This document shows positions 27,717-36,639 of a stretch of DNA of 64,000 nt, one piece after another. This DNA comes from Mesonia phycicola (GTDB lineage Bacteria; Bacteroidota; Bacteroidia; Flavobacteriales; Flavobacteriaceae). The notes beneath the pieces are model-generated. The model searched no databases. It was not told the DNA's origin and saw only the letters and a program-made list of their open reading frames with translations. Location: positions 62,001 through 126,000 of the forward strand of contig NZ_FQYY01000008.1 in assembly GCF_900141885.1 (NCBI RefSeq), written 5' to 3'. Positions within the stretch are counted from its first letter, which is position 1; each line of letters opens with the position of its first letter. Position numbers and translations under genes: made by a program.

Positions 27717-29858
27717 ATGAGAAATACATTACTTCTTTCTTCTCTAATTCTGTTTTTTAATTCGCTATTGGCGCAAAATAATAGCGAAACAGAAAATGAT
27801 TCTATTAAACGTAATGAGTTAGAAGAGGTAATATTAACTGGGCAATACAACAAACAGTCTATAAGTAAATCTGTATTTGAAGTAGAAGTGTTAACCCAAG
27901 ACGACATACAACGTTTAGCTGGTAACAATCTGGCAGACGTACTTACCCAAACTTTAAATATGAATATTGTACCACAAGCAGGAGAAGGCAGCTCTGGTAT
28001 AGAACAGTTTGGTTTTAACTCTGAGTATATTAAAATTTTAGTAGATAATGTGCCTATTGTAGGAGATGAAGGTTTTGGTAATGCTATTGATGTTACCCAA
28101 ATAAACTTAGATGATATTGAACAAATTGAAATTATCGAAGGATCTATGGGAGTACAATATGGAGCAAATGCTGTTACTGGTGTTGTAAATATTATCACCA
28201 AAAAATCTGCGAAGCATAAATGGCAAATTACTCCTTACGTACAAGAAGAAACTATTGGGAATGAATATAGTTGGTTTGATGAGGGTAGACACATTCAATC
28301 TATAAAAGTAGGACACAATTTTTCGGATAAACTATATGCTAATGCCCTTTATACTCGTAATGATTTTAAGGGCTTTTTAAATAATAATAAGGGAGAAAAC
28401 TACTACAATACCAATAGTGAAAACGATAGTTTAAGAGGTTACGAGTGGTTACCTAAAGAACAAAACACTTTTAAAGCTCTGGTAAACTTTAATAACAAAA
28501 AGAATTTTAGAGCCTTTTATAAGTTTGAATATTTTACAGAAAGAACTCAAAATTTTGCTGAAAACGTATTTTTTAATGAAAATTCTTCCACACAAACTGT
28601 AAACCCTTCTGCTAATGATGAGCTTTTTAAATCTACTAGGTTTTATCATCATTTAAACGCAACAGGGCAAATAAAAAACAAAATAAGATACAACATATCT
28701 GCATCTTACCAAGAACAAGTTAAAAACTACGAGCTATATACGTATTGGTTACATAGTGGTAATAAAACTACCATAGATAAATATGACTATAATACTAGAC
28801 AAGGTATTTTTTCTAGAGGAACATTTAACAACTTTTTTAATAATGAAAATGCTAAACTAGAAGTAGGTTACGAAATAAATTTAGATGAGGGTTCTGCTAG
28901 TGGCTTAGCCTCTCAAAATATAGACGACAGAACTAAAACTAATAAATTAAACACATATAGCCTTTTTGCTTCATCTGAATTAAAAACCAGTAAAAATATA
29001 TCTTTAAGACCTGGTGCTAGAGTAATTACCTCATCACAATTTTCTACCCAATACGCTCTATCATTAAGCGCTAAGTTTAAATTACCAAATAGTTATCAAC
29101 TAAGGGTAATTGCAGGATCATCCCCTAAGTTACCTAATTTTGAGCAACTATATTATTATTTAGTAGATTCTAACCATAACGTACAAGGAAACGAAAACCT
29201 TAATACAGAAAATGGAAAGTCTATTTTTGTACACTTTAAAAAAACTTATTGGGGTAAAGACTCTAATTTAAAATACACCCCTAAACTTTCTACTTGGTAC
29301 CTGGATGTAGATGATAAAATAGATTTAATTGTAGAAAGCACATCCCCGTTAGCTTATAAATACCAAAATATCGATTTATACAGAACTTGGGGATTATCCT
29401 TCAGAAATAAAATAGACTACAAAAATCTATCAGCAAGTATTGGGGTTAGCTTTTCTGGAGAATCCCAAGTTCTAAATAGTGCCGAGAATTTTAATGATGA
29501 TTACTTGTATGGTTTTCAAATAAATTCTAACATTTCTTATCAACTCCCAAAGTGGCAAACTACCTTTTCTGCCTTTTTTAAATACAACGGACCTACTTAT
29601 CAATTTGTGTATGATGTAGATGATCCGTCTATTATAAGAAAAAGTAAGTTAAACGGCTATAGTTGGCTTAATGCTTCTATTCAACAAAAATTGGCTAACA
29701 ACTTTATTATTACACTAGGTGCAAGAAATGTGCTAGATATTACACGTGTTAATTTAGATAATGGTCAAGCAGGCACACACAGTAGTAGTTCAAGCAGCCA
29801 ATTACTAGGTTATGGGCGTTCTTACTTTTTAAAATGTTTATACAATTTAAATTTCTAA
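27717..29858 (+). CDS. TonB-dependent outer-membrane receptor
   Basis: A 713-residue protein with signal peptide (MRNTLLLSSLILFFNSLLAQ) and a plug domain: LEEVILTGQYNKQSISKSVFEVEVLT, then LADVLTQTLNMNIVPQAG and IEIIEGSMGVQYGANAVTGVVNIITKK. A beta-barrel ending ARNVLDIT...YFLKCLYNLNF follows. The size is in the range of siderophore, haem or cobalamin receptors rather than the ~1000-residue SusC type. Two HmuY-like genes follow immediately (4 bp to the first), which points to haem or a related iron complex as ligand. Energised by TonB-ExbBD, which are not in the window. Confidence 0.9.
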   Translation: MRNTLLLSSLILFFNSLLAQNNSETENDSIKRNELEEVILTGQYNKQSISKSVFEVEVLTQDDIQRLAGNNLADVLTQTLNMNIVPQAGEGSSGIEQFGFNSEYIKILVDNVPIVGDEGFGNAIDVTQINLDDIEQIEIIEGSMGVQYGANAVTGVVNIITKKSAKHKWQITPYVQEETIGNEYSWFDEGRHIQSIKVGHNFSDKLYANALYTRNDFKGFLNNNKGENYYNTNSENDSLRGYEWLPKEQNTFKALVNFNNKKNFRAFYKFEYFTERTQNFAENVFFNENSSTQTVNPSANDELFKSTRFYHHLNATGQIKNKIRYNISASYQEQVKNYELYTYWLHSGNKTTIDKYDYNTRQGIFSRGTFNNFFNNENAKLEVGYEINLDEGSASGLASQNIDDRTKTNKLNTYSLFASSELKTSKNISLRPGARVITSSQFSTQYALSLSAKFKLPNSYQLRVIAGSSPKLPNFEQLYYYLVDSNHNVQGNENLNTENGKSIFVHFKKTYWGKDSNLKYTPKLSTWYLDVDDKIDLIVESTSPLAYKYQNIDLYRTWGLSFRNKIDYKNLSASIGVSFSGESQVLNSAENFNDDYLYGFQINSNISYQLPKWQTTFSAFFKYNGPTYQFVYDVDDPSIIRKSKLNGYSWLNASIQQKLANNFIITLGARNVLDITRVNLDNGQAGTHSSSSSSQLLGYGRSYFLKCLYNLNF

Positions 29859-29862
29859 CAAA

Positions 29863-31281
29863 ATGAAAATTAACTTTCCTTTTTTATCTATAGTACTACT
29901 CTTCATTTTTAGTTCTTGTAGTGAAGATGATTCATCTAACACTAATAATATTCAATTTGTTGCCGCTTTTGAAAATCAATCTGTCAGCTTCACCGATACC
30001 GAAGATGAAAAAGTAATTAAACTTGTTTTTTCTGAAACTGCAGCCCAAAACGGAGTAATTACTATTAATTACACCGAAAACAATTTAAGTTACTCTACAG
30101 ATTTCACAACGACTCCTTCTGCAGAAAATGGTAGTATAGAAATTGCTTACCAAGCTGGTGAGGCAGAAACATCTTTTACCTTTAACAAACTCACAGAAAA
30201 CCCTAGAGAAGGGGAAAACGAAAAGAGTATTGAATTTTATATTACAGATGTTACCAATGGTACTACACAAGGTAATACCAACTTACTAGTTAATTTTTCT
30301 GAAGCAGCCTCTCTTGGCGGAAGCGTTGCTCCAACCATAGGCGGACCAAATGAAGGTAACCAAGTTTATATAGATTTAAGCGCACAAACAGAAACTATTG
30401 TTGCTAGAGATAAATGGGATCTAGCATTTTATAGTGGAGAAGAATTTCGTGTAAAACTTAACAATTCTCTTTTTATGATGGCTGCCGAATTGAATACTAA
30501 CAATATAGATGAAATTACAGAAGCAGATGTAGAAGATTTACAAGCACAAATGCAACTTCTTCAAGCAGGGTCTGATGTTTATGTAGATAACCCTAACGGA
30601 ACGATAACTGGTACTGCCATTAATGAAATTTCTAGTGTGTTAGATGAAAATAAAGTCTACTTAATTAATATGGGTAACGAAGTTGGTACAGACACACCAG
30701 AAACAGGAAGTGTAGCTGTAGCAGGAGATAGCAGAGGTTGGAAAAAAATTAAAGTAACACTAGAAAATGATACTTATGTTTTACAATATGCCAATTTAAA
30801 TGAAACCACTCACCAACAACAAAATATCTCTAAAACTCCAGATTACAACTTTACTTTCTTCAGCATTATAACAGAAAGTATTGTAGATGTAGAACCTTTA
30901 CAAACTAAATGGGATTTAAATTTTACTGTTTTTACAGAAGTACTTGAGCTTAACGCTACAGAATACACAGCTTATGGATTTTCTGACTATGTAGCTACAA
31001 ATGTTTTAGCCAACACCAATGCTTACCAAGTCACCGTAAACGAATCTATTAATTACTCAGATTTTTCTATAGAAGATGTAGATGAAAGTTTATTTGAGTT
31101 AGACCAAAGAGTAATTGGTAGTAATTGGAGAGATGTTTTTAATCATTCTGTAGAAACAAATTTATTTTACATAGTTAAAGATCCTGAAGGTAATATTTAC
31201 AAATTACGTTTTACTGCCTTAGTTAACGAAAACGGTGTACGTGGGTACCCAACTTTTGAATATAATTTACTTAATCTATAA
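29863..31281 (+). CDS. HmuY-family lipoprotein
   Basis: A 472-residue lipoprotein with a type II signal peptide (FIFSSC, C19) and acidic residues after the cysteine (SEDDSS). Residues of about 30-145 look like a Calx-beta-type strand domain (ITINYTENNLSYSTDFT). The rest is HmuY-like: KWDLAFYSGEEFRVKLNNS, TKWDLNFTVFTEV, and VETNLFYIVKDPEGNIYKLRFTA. HmuY proteins bind haem at the cell surface and hand it to the TonB receptor. Candidate ligands include the Met pair in SLFMMAAEL, but this is only a guess. It is second in the operon, 4 bp after the receptor gene. Confidence 0.82.
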   Translation: MKINFPFLSIVLLFIFSSCSEDDSSNTNNIQFVAAFENQSVSFTDTEDEKVIKLVFSETAAQNGVITINYTENNLSYSTDFTTTPSAENGSIEIAYQAGEAETSFTFNKLTENPREGENEKSIEFYITDVTNGTTQGNTNLLVNFSEAASLGGSVAPTIGGPNEGNQVYIDLSAQTETIVARDKWDLAFYSGEEFRVKLNNSLFMMAAELNTNNIDEITEADVEDLQAQMQLLQAGSDVYVDNPNGTITGTAINEISSVLDENKVYLINMGNEVGTDTPETGSVAVAGDSRGWKKIKVTLENDTYVLQYANLNETTHQQQNISKTPDYNFTFFSIITESIVDVEPLQTKWDLNFTVFTEVLELNATEYTAYGFSDYVATNVLANTNAYQVTVNESINYSDFSIEDVDESLFELDQRVIGSNWRDVFNHSVETNLFYIVKDPEGNIYKLRFTALVNENGVRGYPTFEYNLLNL

Positions 31282-31309
31282 TTTATAAATACAATTAAAA
31301 TCAACTTAA

Positions 31310-32545
31310 ATGAAAACAAAATTATTTTTTATTGCGTTATTATCTATTTTTTTTAACGTTAACGCTCAAACAGCGGTAAACTTATCTATGGGCGCTGCCT
31401 ATGCAGATGAAGTTTTTTATGACTTTTCTACCAACCAATCTAATAGCTATACTGCTTCAAGCTGGGAAATTGCATTTTTAAGAAACAATACTTATTCTTT
31501 TGCAATCCGTATTAACGATGGTATAAATATAGAAGTTTTTCAAGCATCAAATACAGCTACAGATTATGCTACAATAGATGTTGCTAATGAAGCTAACTGG
31601 ACACCACTTTATAACGATACCACTACTTGGGATTATGGTGCTTTTGATCAAGGTAGTGCAACTTACGGGTGGGGAGAATACAACGCTACTACACACCACG
31701 TAGAAGGTACAGCTACTTTTGTATTAAAATATAGCGATGGTACTTACCGTAAACTATTTATTGAAGATTATTTTGGCGGTTATACTTTTAAATATGCCAC
31801 TTGGGACGCTACTACCTCTACTTGGGGAGCAGATACTAGTGCTACAGTTTCTAACTCTAGCAACCCTGATAATATTTTTAACTACTACAGCTTATCTACA
31901 TCAAGTGAAGTAATTGCAGAACCTGTTTCTACAGATTGGGATATAAAATTTACAAAATTCACTGTAGACTATCCATATAACGGAACTACTATTAAGTATA
32001 ACGTAACAGGAGTTTTACATCACCCAGATGTAACTGTTGCTGAAAATATTGAAACAGGTGCTGGAGACCCAAACACTCAAAACTATAGCTCAGACATTAG
32101 TACTATTGGTTATGATTGGAAAGGTTATAACGGACAAGGATACGCAGTAGAAACTGACTTGTATTACTATGTAAAAGATATAAACAATAATGTTTACAGA
32201 TTACACTTTACTTCTTTTGATGGTAGCTCTACAGGAAACTTAAGCTTTAATAGTGAAGACGTTACATCATTACTAGGGGTAACAAGTTTAGATAATGGTG
32301 ATTTATTTGGTTTTTACCCTAATCCAGCACAAGACCAAATTGAAATTATTTACGAAAACACTAACAGCAACGATGTTAACATTAGTATTTACTCTATAAC
32401 AGGACAAAAAGTATTAGAGAAAAAATTAAACACAAGTGGTTTTTACAACCAAAAATTAGATGTATCTAACCTGAGCAAAGGAAATTATTTAATTCACTTT
32501 CAATCAGGTAATCAAATTACTACAAAAAAATTGATCTTGAATTAG
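31310..32545 (+). CDS. HmuY-like protein with T9SS type A sorting domain
   Basis: A 411-residue protein with a cleavable signal peptide (MKTKLFFIALLSIFFNVNAQ). Residues of about 45-320 are paralogous to the upstream HmuY lipoprotein: STDWDIKFTKFT corresponds to TKWDLNFTVFT, and VETDLYYYVKDINNNVYRLHFTSF to VETNLFYIVKDPEGNIYKLRFTAL. The last 80 or so residues (FGFYPNPAQDQIEI, SIYSITGQKV, LSKGNYLIHF, TTKKLILN) form a T9SS type A sorting tail. The protein should therefore be secreted or surface-attached by T9SS, possibly as a diffusible haem scavenger. Last gene of the operon, followed by a terminator. Confidence 0.85.
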   Translation: MKTKLFFIALLSIFFNVNAQTAVNLSMGAAYADEVFYDFSTNQSNSYTASSWEIAFLRNNTYSFAIRINDGINIEVFQASNTATDYATIDVANEANWTPLYNDTTTWDYGAFDQGSATYGWGEYNATTHHVEGTATFVLKYSDGTYRKLFIEDYFGGYTFKYATWDATTSTWGADTSATVSNSSNPDNIFNYYSLSTSSEVIAEPVSTDWDIKFTKFTVDYPYNGTTIKYNVTGVLHHPDVTVAENIETGAGDPNTQNYSSDISTIGYDWKGYNGQGYAVETDLYYYVKDINNNVYRLHFTSFDGSSTGNLSFNSEDVTSLLGVTSLDNGDLFGFYPNPAQDQIEIIYENTNSNDVNISIYSITGQKVLEKKLNTSGFYNQKLDVSNLSKGNYLIHFQSGNQITTKKLILN

Positions 32546-32570
32546 CCTTTATTTATTTTTTGAACTTTGA

Positions 32571-32605
32571 GAAAAGTTACCTTCGGGTAACTTTTCTTGT
32601 TTTTA
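32571..32605 (+). terminator. Terminator of the TonB/HmuY operon
   Basis: GAAAAGTTACC and GGTAACTTTTC close a stable TTCG tetraloop, followed by TTGTTTTT. Confidence 0.9.
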
Positions 32606-32701
32606 ACCAATCTAATTATAAAATACTCTAAAACAGTTATTTAAATTGCTTCTACGTTTTACTCACAGTAATTTTAGATTATTAATTAAAAATGAAAAGC
32701 T

Positions 32702-32944
32702 ATGAGTATTAGACTAGGAAACAGTTGTGTTAACTGTCAAGAATTTGAAAATCATTTTTGTACAGTACACGAAACTAAAGTAGCACAACAACACACTTGT
32801 GACAGTTTTGACATGCGTGCTGCAATAAAAAATGACCCAAACTGCACTACTTGTGCAAGATATATGGGCGCTACCTGCCCTAATCCTAAGAAAGCTGCAC
32901 CACATATGCTTTGTTCTCATTGGGCACCGCAAGAAGTAGCTTAA
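32702..32944 (+). CDS. Small cysteine-rich protein, probable metal-binding
   Basis: An 80-residue soluble protein with eight cysteines (C9, C12, C20, C33, C48, C51, C59, C70) in pairs CVNC and CTTC, and several histidines. The spacing is like a small zinc-ribbon or iron-sulfur-type module. It has no signal peptide, so it is probably cytoplasmic. I do not recognise a named family. It stands alone between the operon terminator and a 50-bp palindrome. The ATG at 32702 is the only good start. Confidence 0.75.
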   Translation: MSIRLGNSCVNCQEFENHFCTVHETKVAQQHTCDSFDMRAAIKNDPNCTTCARYMGATCPNPKKAAPHMLCSHWAPQEVA

Positions 32945-32954
32945 AAAGTAAACT

Positions 32955-33004
32955 TATAAAACAATTAGAGCTGTAATTTAAATTACAGCTCTAATTGTTT
33001 TATA
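32955..33004. terminator. 50-bp perfect palindrome, bidirectional terminator
   Basis: A perfect inverted repeat centred on TTTAAA between 32979 and 32980. Each arm is 25 nt, with core AGAGCTGTAATT and outer ACAATT/AATTGT. It ends in A/T runs and lies between convergent genes (stops at 32944 and 33020), fitting a shared terminator. Confidence 0.8.
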
Positions 33005-33019
33005 CCAATTTTAAATAAC

Positions 33020-34849
33020 TTATTGATTTAAACATATAACAAAATCACTCCCATCTTTTTTTCGTTGTATTTTTAAACTACCTTGATTCACTTTTACTGA
33101 ATATTTAACCAACGCTAAACCTAGACCTGTACCCAGCTCACTTTTTGTACCTTCTTCTGAAATTATTTGGAAATCACTTTCTAAAATTTCTTTTATTTTT
33201 TTATCAGATATTGGTACGCCTTGGTTATAAACATGTACACAACATTTTTCTGAAAAAGTATAGAATATTTTAATTTCTCCACCTTCAAAAGTATACTTTA
33301 AAGCATTAGATATGAGGTTTCTTAAAATTAGCTCCAAATATGCTTTATCTGCTTTCACAAGACTATCTCTCTCTGGTAATTCGTGAATAATCTTTATTGA
33401 TTTTTGTTGAGCAGGAATTTGAAAAACTTTCAGTAAATTATCTACTACACTTACAATATTTACTTTTTCTAAAGAAATATTTACTCCTTGCAATTGAGAT
33501 TTAGACCAAGACAATAAGTTTTGTAATAATAATGAAGTAGAAGAAAGTTGTAAACTCATTTGCTTTAAAACCTCTTCTTTTTCTTCTACAGTGAATAAAT
33601 CTTGCCTAAGTAGGTCTAACAATTGGCTCATAGAAGCTAAAGGAGAACGTAAATCATGTGAAAGAATAGAAAAAAGTTTAATTTTATCTTCATTAAGCCT
33701 TTCTAATAATTGATTAGAGGTTTCTAATTTCTCATTAAGTATTGCCTTTTGCTTATCTGTTTTCTTATAATGAATTAAAAAAGCCCCTAAAACAATTACC
33801 ACTACTATAATAAAACCTATTATATAACTATTAAACAACAAACGCCTTTCATCAATTTCTTTTTCTGTGAGCAGTTGCTGGTTTTCTATTTCTTTTTGTT
33901 CAAGTTCCATTAAATTGAACTTTCTTATAAAATCATTCTGAACTAAAGAATCTTTGTATTGATAACTACTATTTAAAAACTTATTAGCTTGTTGGTAATC
34001 CCCTTTTGCTTCATAAATATCTGCAAGAATTTTAGTATTTCGTTGAAGATCCCAATTACCATTACTCTTTAGTGCATTTTGGTAAGCTATTATTGCATTA
34101 TCTTCTGCTTTTGCCAAATCTCCTAAAGCTAAATAGTCTTCTGCCAAACCTGCATAAGCAAAAGATTTTTCCCAATTAGATGGCTCTAAACTATTATTGA
34201 GTACACTTTCATATAATAAAATGGACTTTTCTATGTCTCCCTGCAAAAATGCTGCCTGTGCTTTTCTATTTAAAGACATATGAATCACTTCCCTTCTATT
34301 AGCCTTTCTTCCTAATAATAACGCTTTATCTAAATATGTTTCAACAGAATCGTACTGTTTTAATTTAATTAAAGATATTGCTGTGTTTAAATGAAAAGAG
34401 CCTACTAAATCTTCTTTAGGAGCAATTTTTAGAGATTTTTTAAAATTTAGAATAGCTTCCTTTTGTTGACCAATTGCCTGCTGTATTAACCCTATACCAT
34501 TGTAACCCCAAGAAGCTTTGAAGGCTAAGTTATTATTCTTATAATACCTTAAAGCACTTTTATACTTTTGTATAGAATTTTTATAATCCCCCTTAATGTA
34601 TAATAACGAAGCTTTTCTATAATCCCAATCAGCTTGAATCAAGCTATCTTTTGCAGAAAAAAACTCTCTTGCTTTTTCTAAATATGAATTTGCTAAAACA
34701 GGTTCTTTATAGCAAAATATCTTGGCTTTTTGTATATAATAAACGGCAGAATCAGAAGAATTAAGATTTGCTTGAAGTACTGTTTTTGAAAAACTTAACT
34801 GCGCGCAAATAAAAAATAGTATATAAAAAATAGGTCTCTTAAAGGCCAT
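33020..34849 (-). CDS. TPR-containing sensor histidine kinase
   Basis: A 609-residue membrane kinase. A signal sequence (MAFKRPIFYILFFICAQLSFS) is followed by about 300 residues of periplasmic TPR repeats (YKNSIQKYKSALRYYK and similar). A transmembrane helix (YIIGFIIVVVIVLGAFLIHY) and a coiled-coil linker come next. The HisKA box SHDLRSPLASMSQL has phospho-acceptor H398, and the HATPase domain has the N-box LILRNLISNALKYTF and GTGLGLALVK. No receiver domain or cognate response regulator is adjacent. This layout is common in Bacteroidota. The signal sensed is unknown. Confidence 0.9.
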   Translation of the reverse strand: MAFKRPIFYILFFICAQLSFSKTVLQANLNSSDSAVYYIQKAKIFCYKEPVLANSYLEKAREFFSAKDSLIQADWDYRKASLLYIKGDYKNSIQKYKSALRYYKNNNLAFKASWGYNGIGLIQQAIGQQKEAILNFKKSLKIAPKEDLVGSFHLNTAISLIKLKQYDSVETYLDKALLLGRKANRREVIHMSLNRKAQAAFLQGDIEKSILLYESVLNNSLEPSNWEKSFAYAGLAEDYLALGDLAKAEDNAIIAYQNALKSNGNWDLQRNTKILADIYEAKGDYQQANKFLNSSYQYKDSLVQNDFIRKFNLMELEQKEIENQQLLTEKEIDERRLLFNSYIIGFIIVVVIVLGAFLIHYKKTDKQKAILNEKLETSNQLLERLNEDKIKLFSILSHDLRSPLASMSQLLDLLRQDLFTVEEKEEVLKQMSLQLSSTSLLLQNLLSWSKSQLQGVNISLEKVNIVSVVDNLLKVFQIPAQQKSIKIIHELPERDSLVKADKAYLELILRNLISNALKYTFEGGEIKIFYTFSEKCCVHVYNQGVPISDKKIKEILESDFQIISEEGTKSELGTGLGLALVKYSVKVNQGSLKIQRKKDGSDFVICLNQ

Positions 34850-34909
34850 ACTCTGAAAACGTATATGTTTATCAAAACTAAACCAAACCTATAATATATA
34901 CACTAAAAA

Positions 34910-35773
34910 TTAGTGATATTTGTTAAAAATCTTTAAAGCCTCGTTATAAGAAGCTTCAAAACTCCCCATTCTAATCTGACTATTGGTTTTTTTAGAAGTA
35001 AAATAAGAAACCAATTTTTCTGTAGGCATGTTACCCGTTAAATCATCTTTTGCCATTGGGCAACCGCCAAAACCTTGTATAGCACCATCAAAACGTTTGC
35101 ATCCTGCAAGGTAAGCAGCATTCACTTTTTCGTGCCAAGAGTCTGGTGTGGTATGTAAATGTGCACCAAATTCTATTGCTGGATATTTCGGAATTAAATT
35201 TGAAAACAAATACGTAATCGTTTCTGCATCAGATGTTCCTACGGTATCAGAAAGTGATAAAATTTTTACTCCCATTGCAGAAAGTTTTTCTGTCCACTCT
35301 CCTACAATTTCTACATTCCAAGGATCTCCGTAAGGGTTACCAAAACCCATAGAAAGATATGCTACCACTTCTTTATTATGAGCGTATGCTAACTCTAAAA
35401 TTTCTTTTAAAATATCTACAGATTGAGCAATAGTTTTATGCGTATTACGCATCTGAAAATTTTCTGATATTGAAAAAGGGTAACCTAGGTAATCTATTTC
35501 TGGATGAATAACGGCATCTTGCGCTCCACGAACATTAGCAACAATTGCCAATAATTTGCTTTTTGTAGTAGATAGATCAAGCTGTGCCAAAACCTCTTTG
35601 GTGTCTACCATTTGCGGAATTGCCTTTGGCGAAACAAAACTACCAAAGTCTATGGTATCAAAACCACAGCGCAACAACGACTGTATATATTGAACTTTCT
35701 TCTCGGTTGGAATAAAAGTTTTAATGCCTTGCATTGCATCTCGAGGGCACTCAATAAGCTTGATATTATCCAT
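34910..35773 (-). CDS. Hydroxymethylglutaryl-CoA lyase
   Basis: A 287-residue DRE-TIM metallolyase that cleaves HMG-CoA to acetyl-CoA and acetoacetate, the last step of leucine catabolism. ECPRDAMQG at the N terminus takes the place of the usual PRDGLQ. LSDTVGTS, FGAHLHTT and the catalytic-cysteine loop GFGGCPMAKDDLTGN are all present. The family is usually 290-310 residues. A TAnnTTTG box lies only 5 bp before the ATG, so the message may be leaderless. No other leucine catabolic gene is adjacent. Confidence 0.92.
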   Translation of the reverse strand: MDNIKLIECPRDAMQGIKTFIPTEKKVQYIQSLLRCGFDTIDFGSFVSPKAIPQMVDTKEVLAQLDLSTTKSKLLAIVANVRGAQDAVIHPEIDYLGYPFSISENFQMRNTHKTIAQSVDILKEILELAYAHNKEVVAYLSMGFGNPYGDPWNVEIVGEWTEKLSAMGVKILSLSDTVGTSDAETITYLFSNLIPKYPAIEFGAHLHTTPDSWHEKVNAAYLAGCKRFDGAIQGFGGCPMAKDDLTGNMPTEKLVSYFTSKKTNSQIRMGSFEASYNEALKIFNKYH

Positions 35774-35777
35774 ATTT

Positions 35778-35785
35778 CAAATATA
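35778..35785 (-). promoter_or_regulatory. -7 promoter element of HMG-CoA lyase
   Basis: The minus strand reads TATATTTG, ending 5 bp before the ATG at 35773. With the usual spacing, transcription would start at or next to the start codon. Confidence 0.5.
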
Positions 35786-35873
35786 CATTTTCAGCTTTAA
35801 AAAATGAATATTTTATAAAAAATATAGACTTAAACTAACTTCTGTTGAGAAATATATAATTAAAAAATAAAAT

Positions 35874-36491
35874 CTAAACTAATATAAAAATCGCAATTCC
35901 TATAAAAACAACAATTTGCATCCATTTTAAAAATACTCCGGAATGTTGGTGCTTTTCTAAATAGGTTTTTAACGATCCTGCCAAGAAAGCAATACTCCCA
36001 AAAACCAGGAAAGAAACGAGAATAAAAAGTACGCCCAGCATAAAAAACTGTAAAGTTTCATTTAGACTTTCAGAAAATAAAAATCCAGGAAAAAGTGCTA
36101 AAAAGAATAAGGAAACTTTCGGGTTTAAGACATTCATCATAAAACCTTGTCGAAAAAGTTTTAATAAAGGTTTCGCTTCTACTTCTTCTGCTGAAAAATT
36201 AATCTGACCTGAAGATCGATAAACCTTATAAGCCAAGAAAAGTAGGTATGCAGCTCCAAAAATCTTCAACAGCATAAATAGCATTTCATTCTTAGCGATC
36301 AATAAAGAAACCCCAAAAGCTACTAATGAGGTATGCACCAAACATCCCGTCATTAATCCTGCCACTACTGCCAAAGCATATTTTTTACCAAACCTAATGC
36401 TTTGTACCAACACAAAAATATTATCTGGCCCTGGTGAAAGTGCTAATGCAAAAACTGCTAAGCAGAAAGAAATAAGAATTTCGGTATTCAT
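35874..36491 (-). CDS. LysE/RhtB-family amino-acid exporter
   Basis: A 205-residue inner-membrane protein with six hydrophobic helices. SPGPDNIFVLVQSIRFGKKYALAVVAG at the N terminus is the LysE/RhtB signature, followed by FKIFGAAYLLFLAYKV-type and FMMNVLNPKVSLFFLALFPGF segments. Members export basic or hydrophobic amino acids such as lysine, threonine or homoserine lactones; the substrate cannot be read from sequence. It appears monocistronic, flanked upstream (5') by a REP-like hairpin locus. Confidence 0.9.
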   Translation of the reverse strand: MNTEILISFCLAVFALALSPGPDNIFVLVQSIRFGKKYALAVVAGLMTGCLVHTSLVAFGVSLLIAKNEMLFMLLKIFGAAYLLFLAYKVYRSSGQINFSAEEVEAKPLLKLFRQGFMMNVLNPKVSLFFLALFPGFLFSESLNETLQFFMLGVLFILVSFLVFGSIAFLAGSLKTYLEKHQHSGVFLKWMQIVVFIGIAIFILV

Positions 36492-36534
36492 TTAAACTTT
36501 TATGAAGTATTCAATTTATTCGACGATTAGTCAT

Positions 36535-36617
36535 GCGGAACTTGATTCAGCATCACATTAAATTCTGATGAGAAAACAACTTAAAAAAAAAACACTTCGA
36601 CTCCGCTCAGTGTGACA
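36535..36617 (+). repeat. REP-like locus 1 (conserved-loop hairpin)
   Basis: ACACT (36592-36596), the 12-nt loop TCGACTCCGCTC (36597-36608), AGTGT (36609-36613) and trailing GACA. An upstream GAACTTGATTCAGCATC segment accompanies it. Both modules recur at 63743-63856 in the opposite orientation, with a different but still complementary stem. Confidence 0.75.
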
Positions 36618-36639
36618 ATAAATATCACGTTATTTTAAA

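Noticed and set aside
28107-28652. Minus-strand frames inside the TonB receptor gene
   Set aside because: Explained by the codon bias of the AT-rich receptor gene on the other strand.
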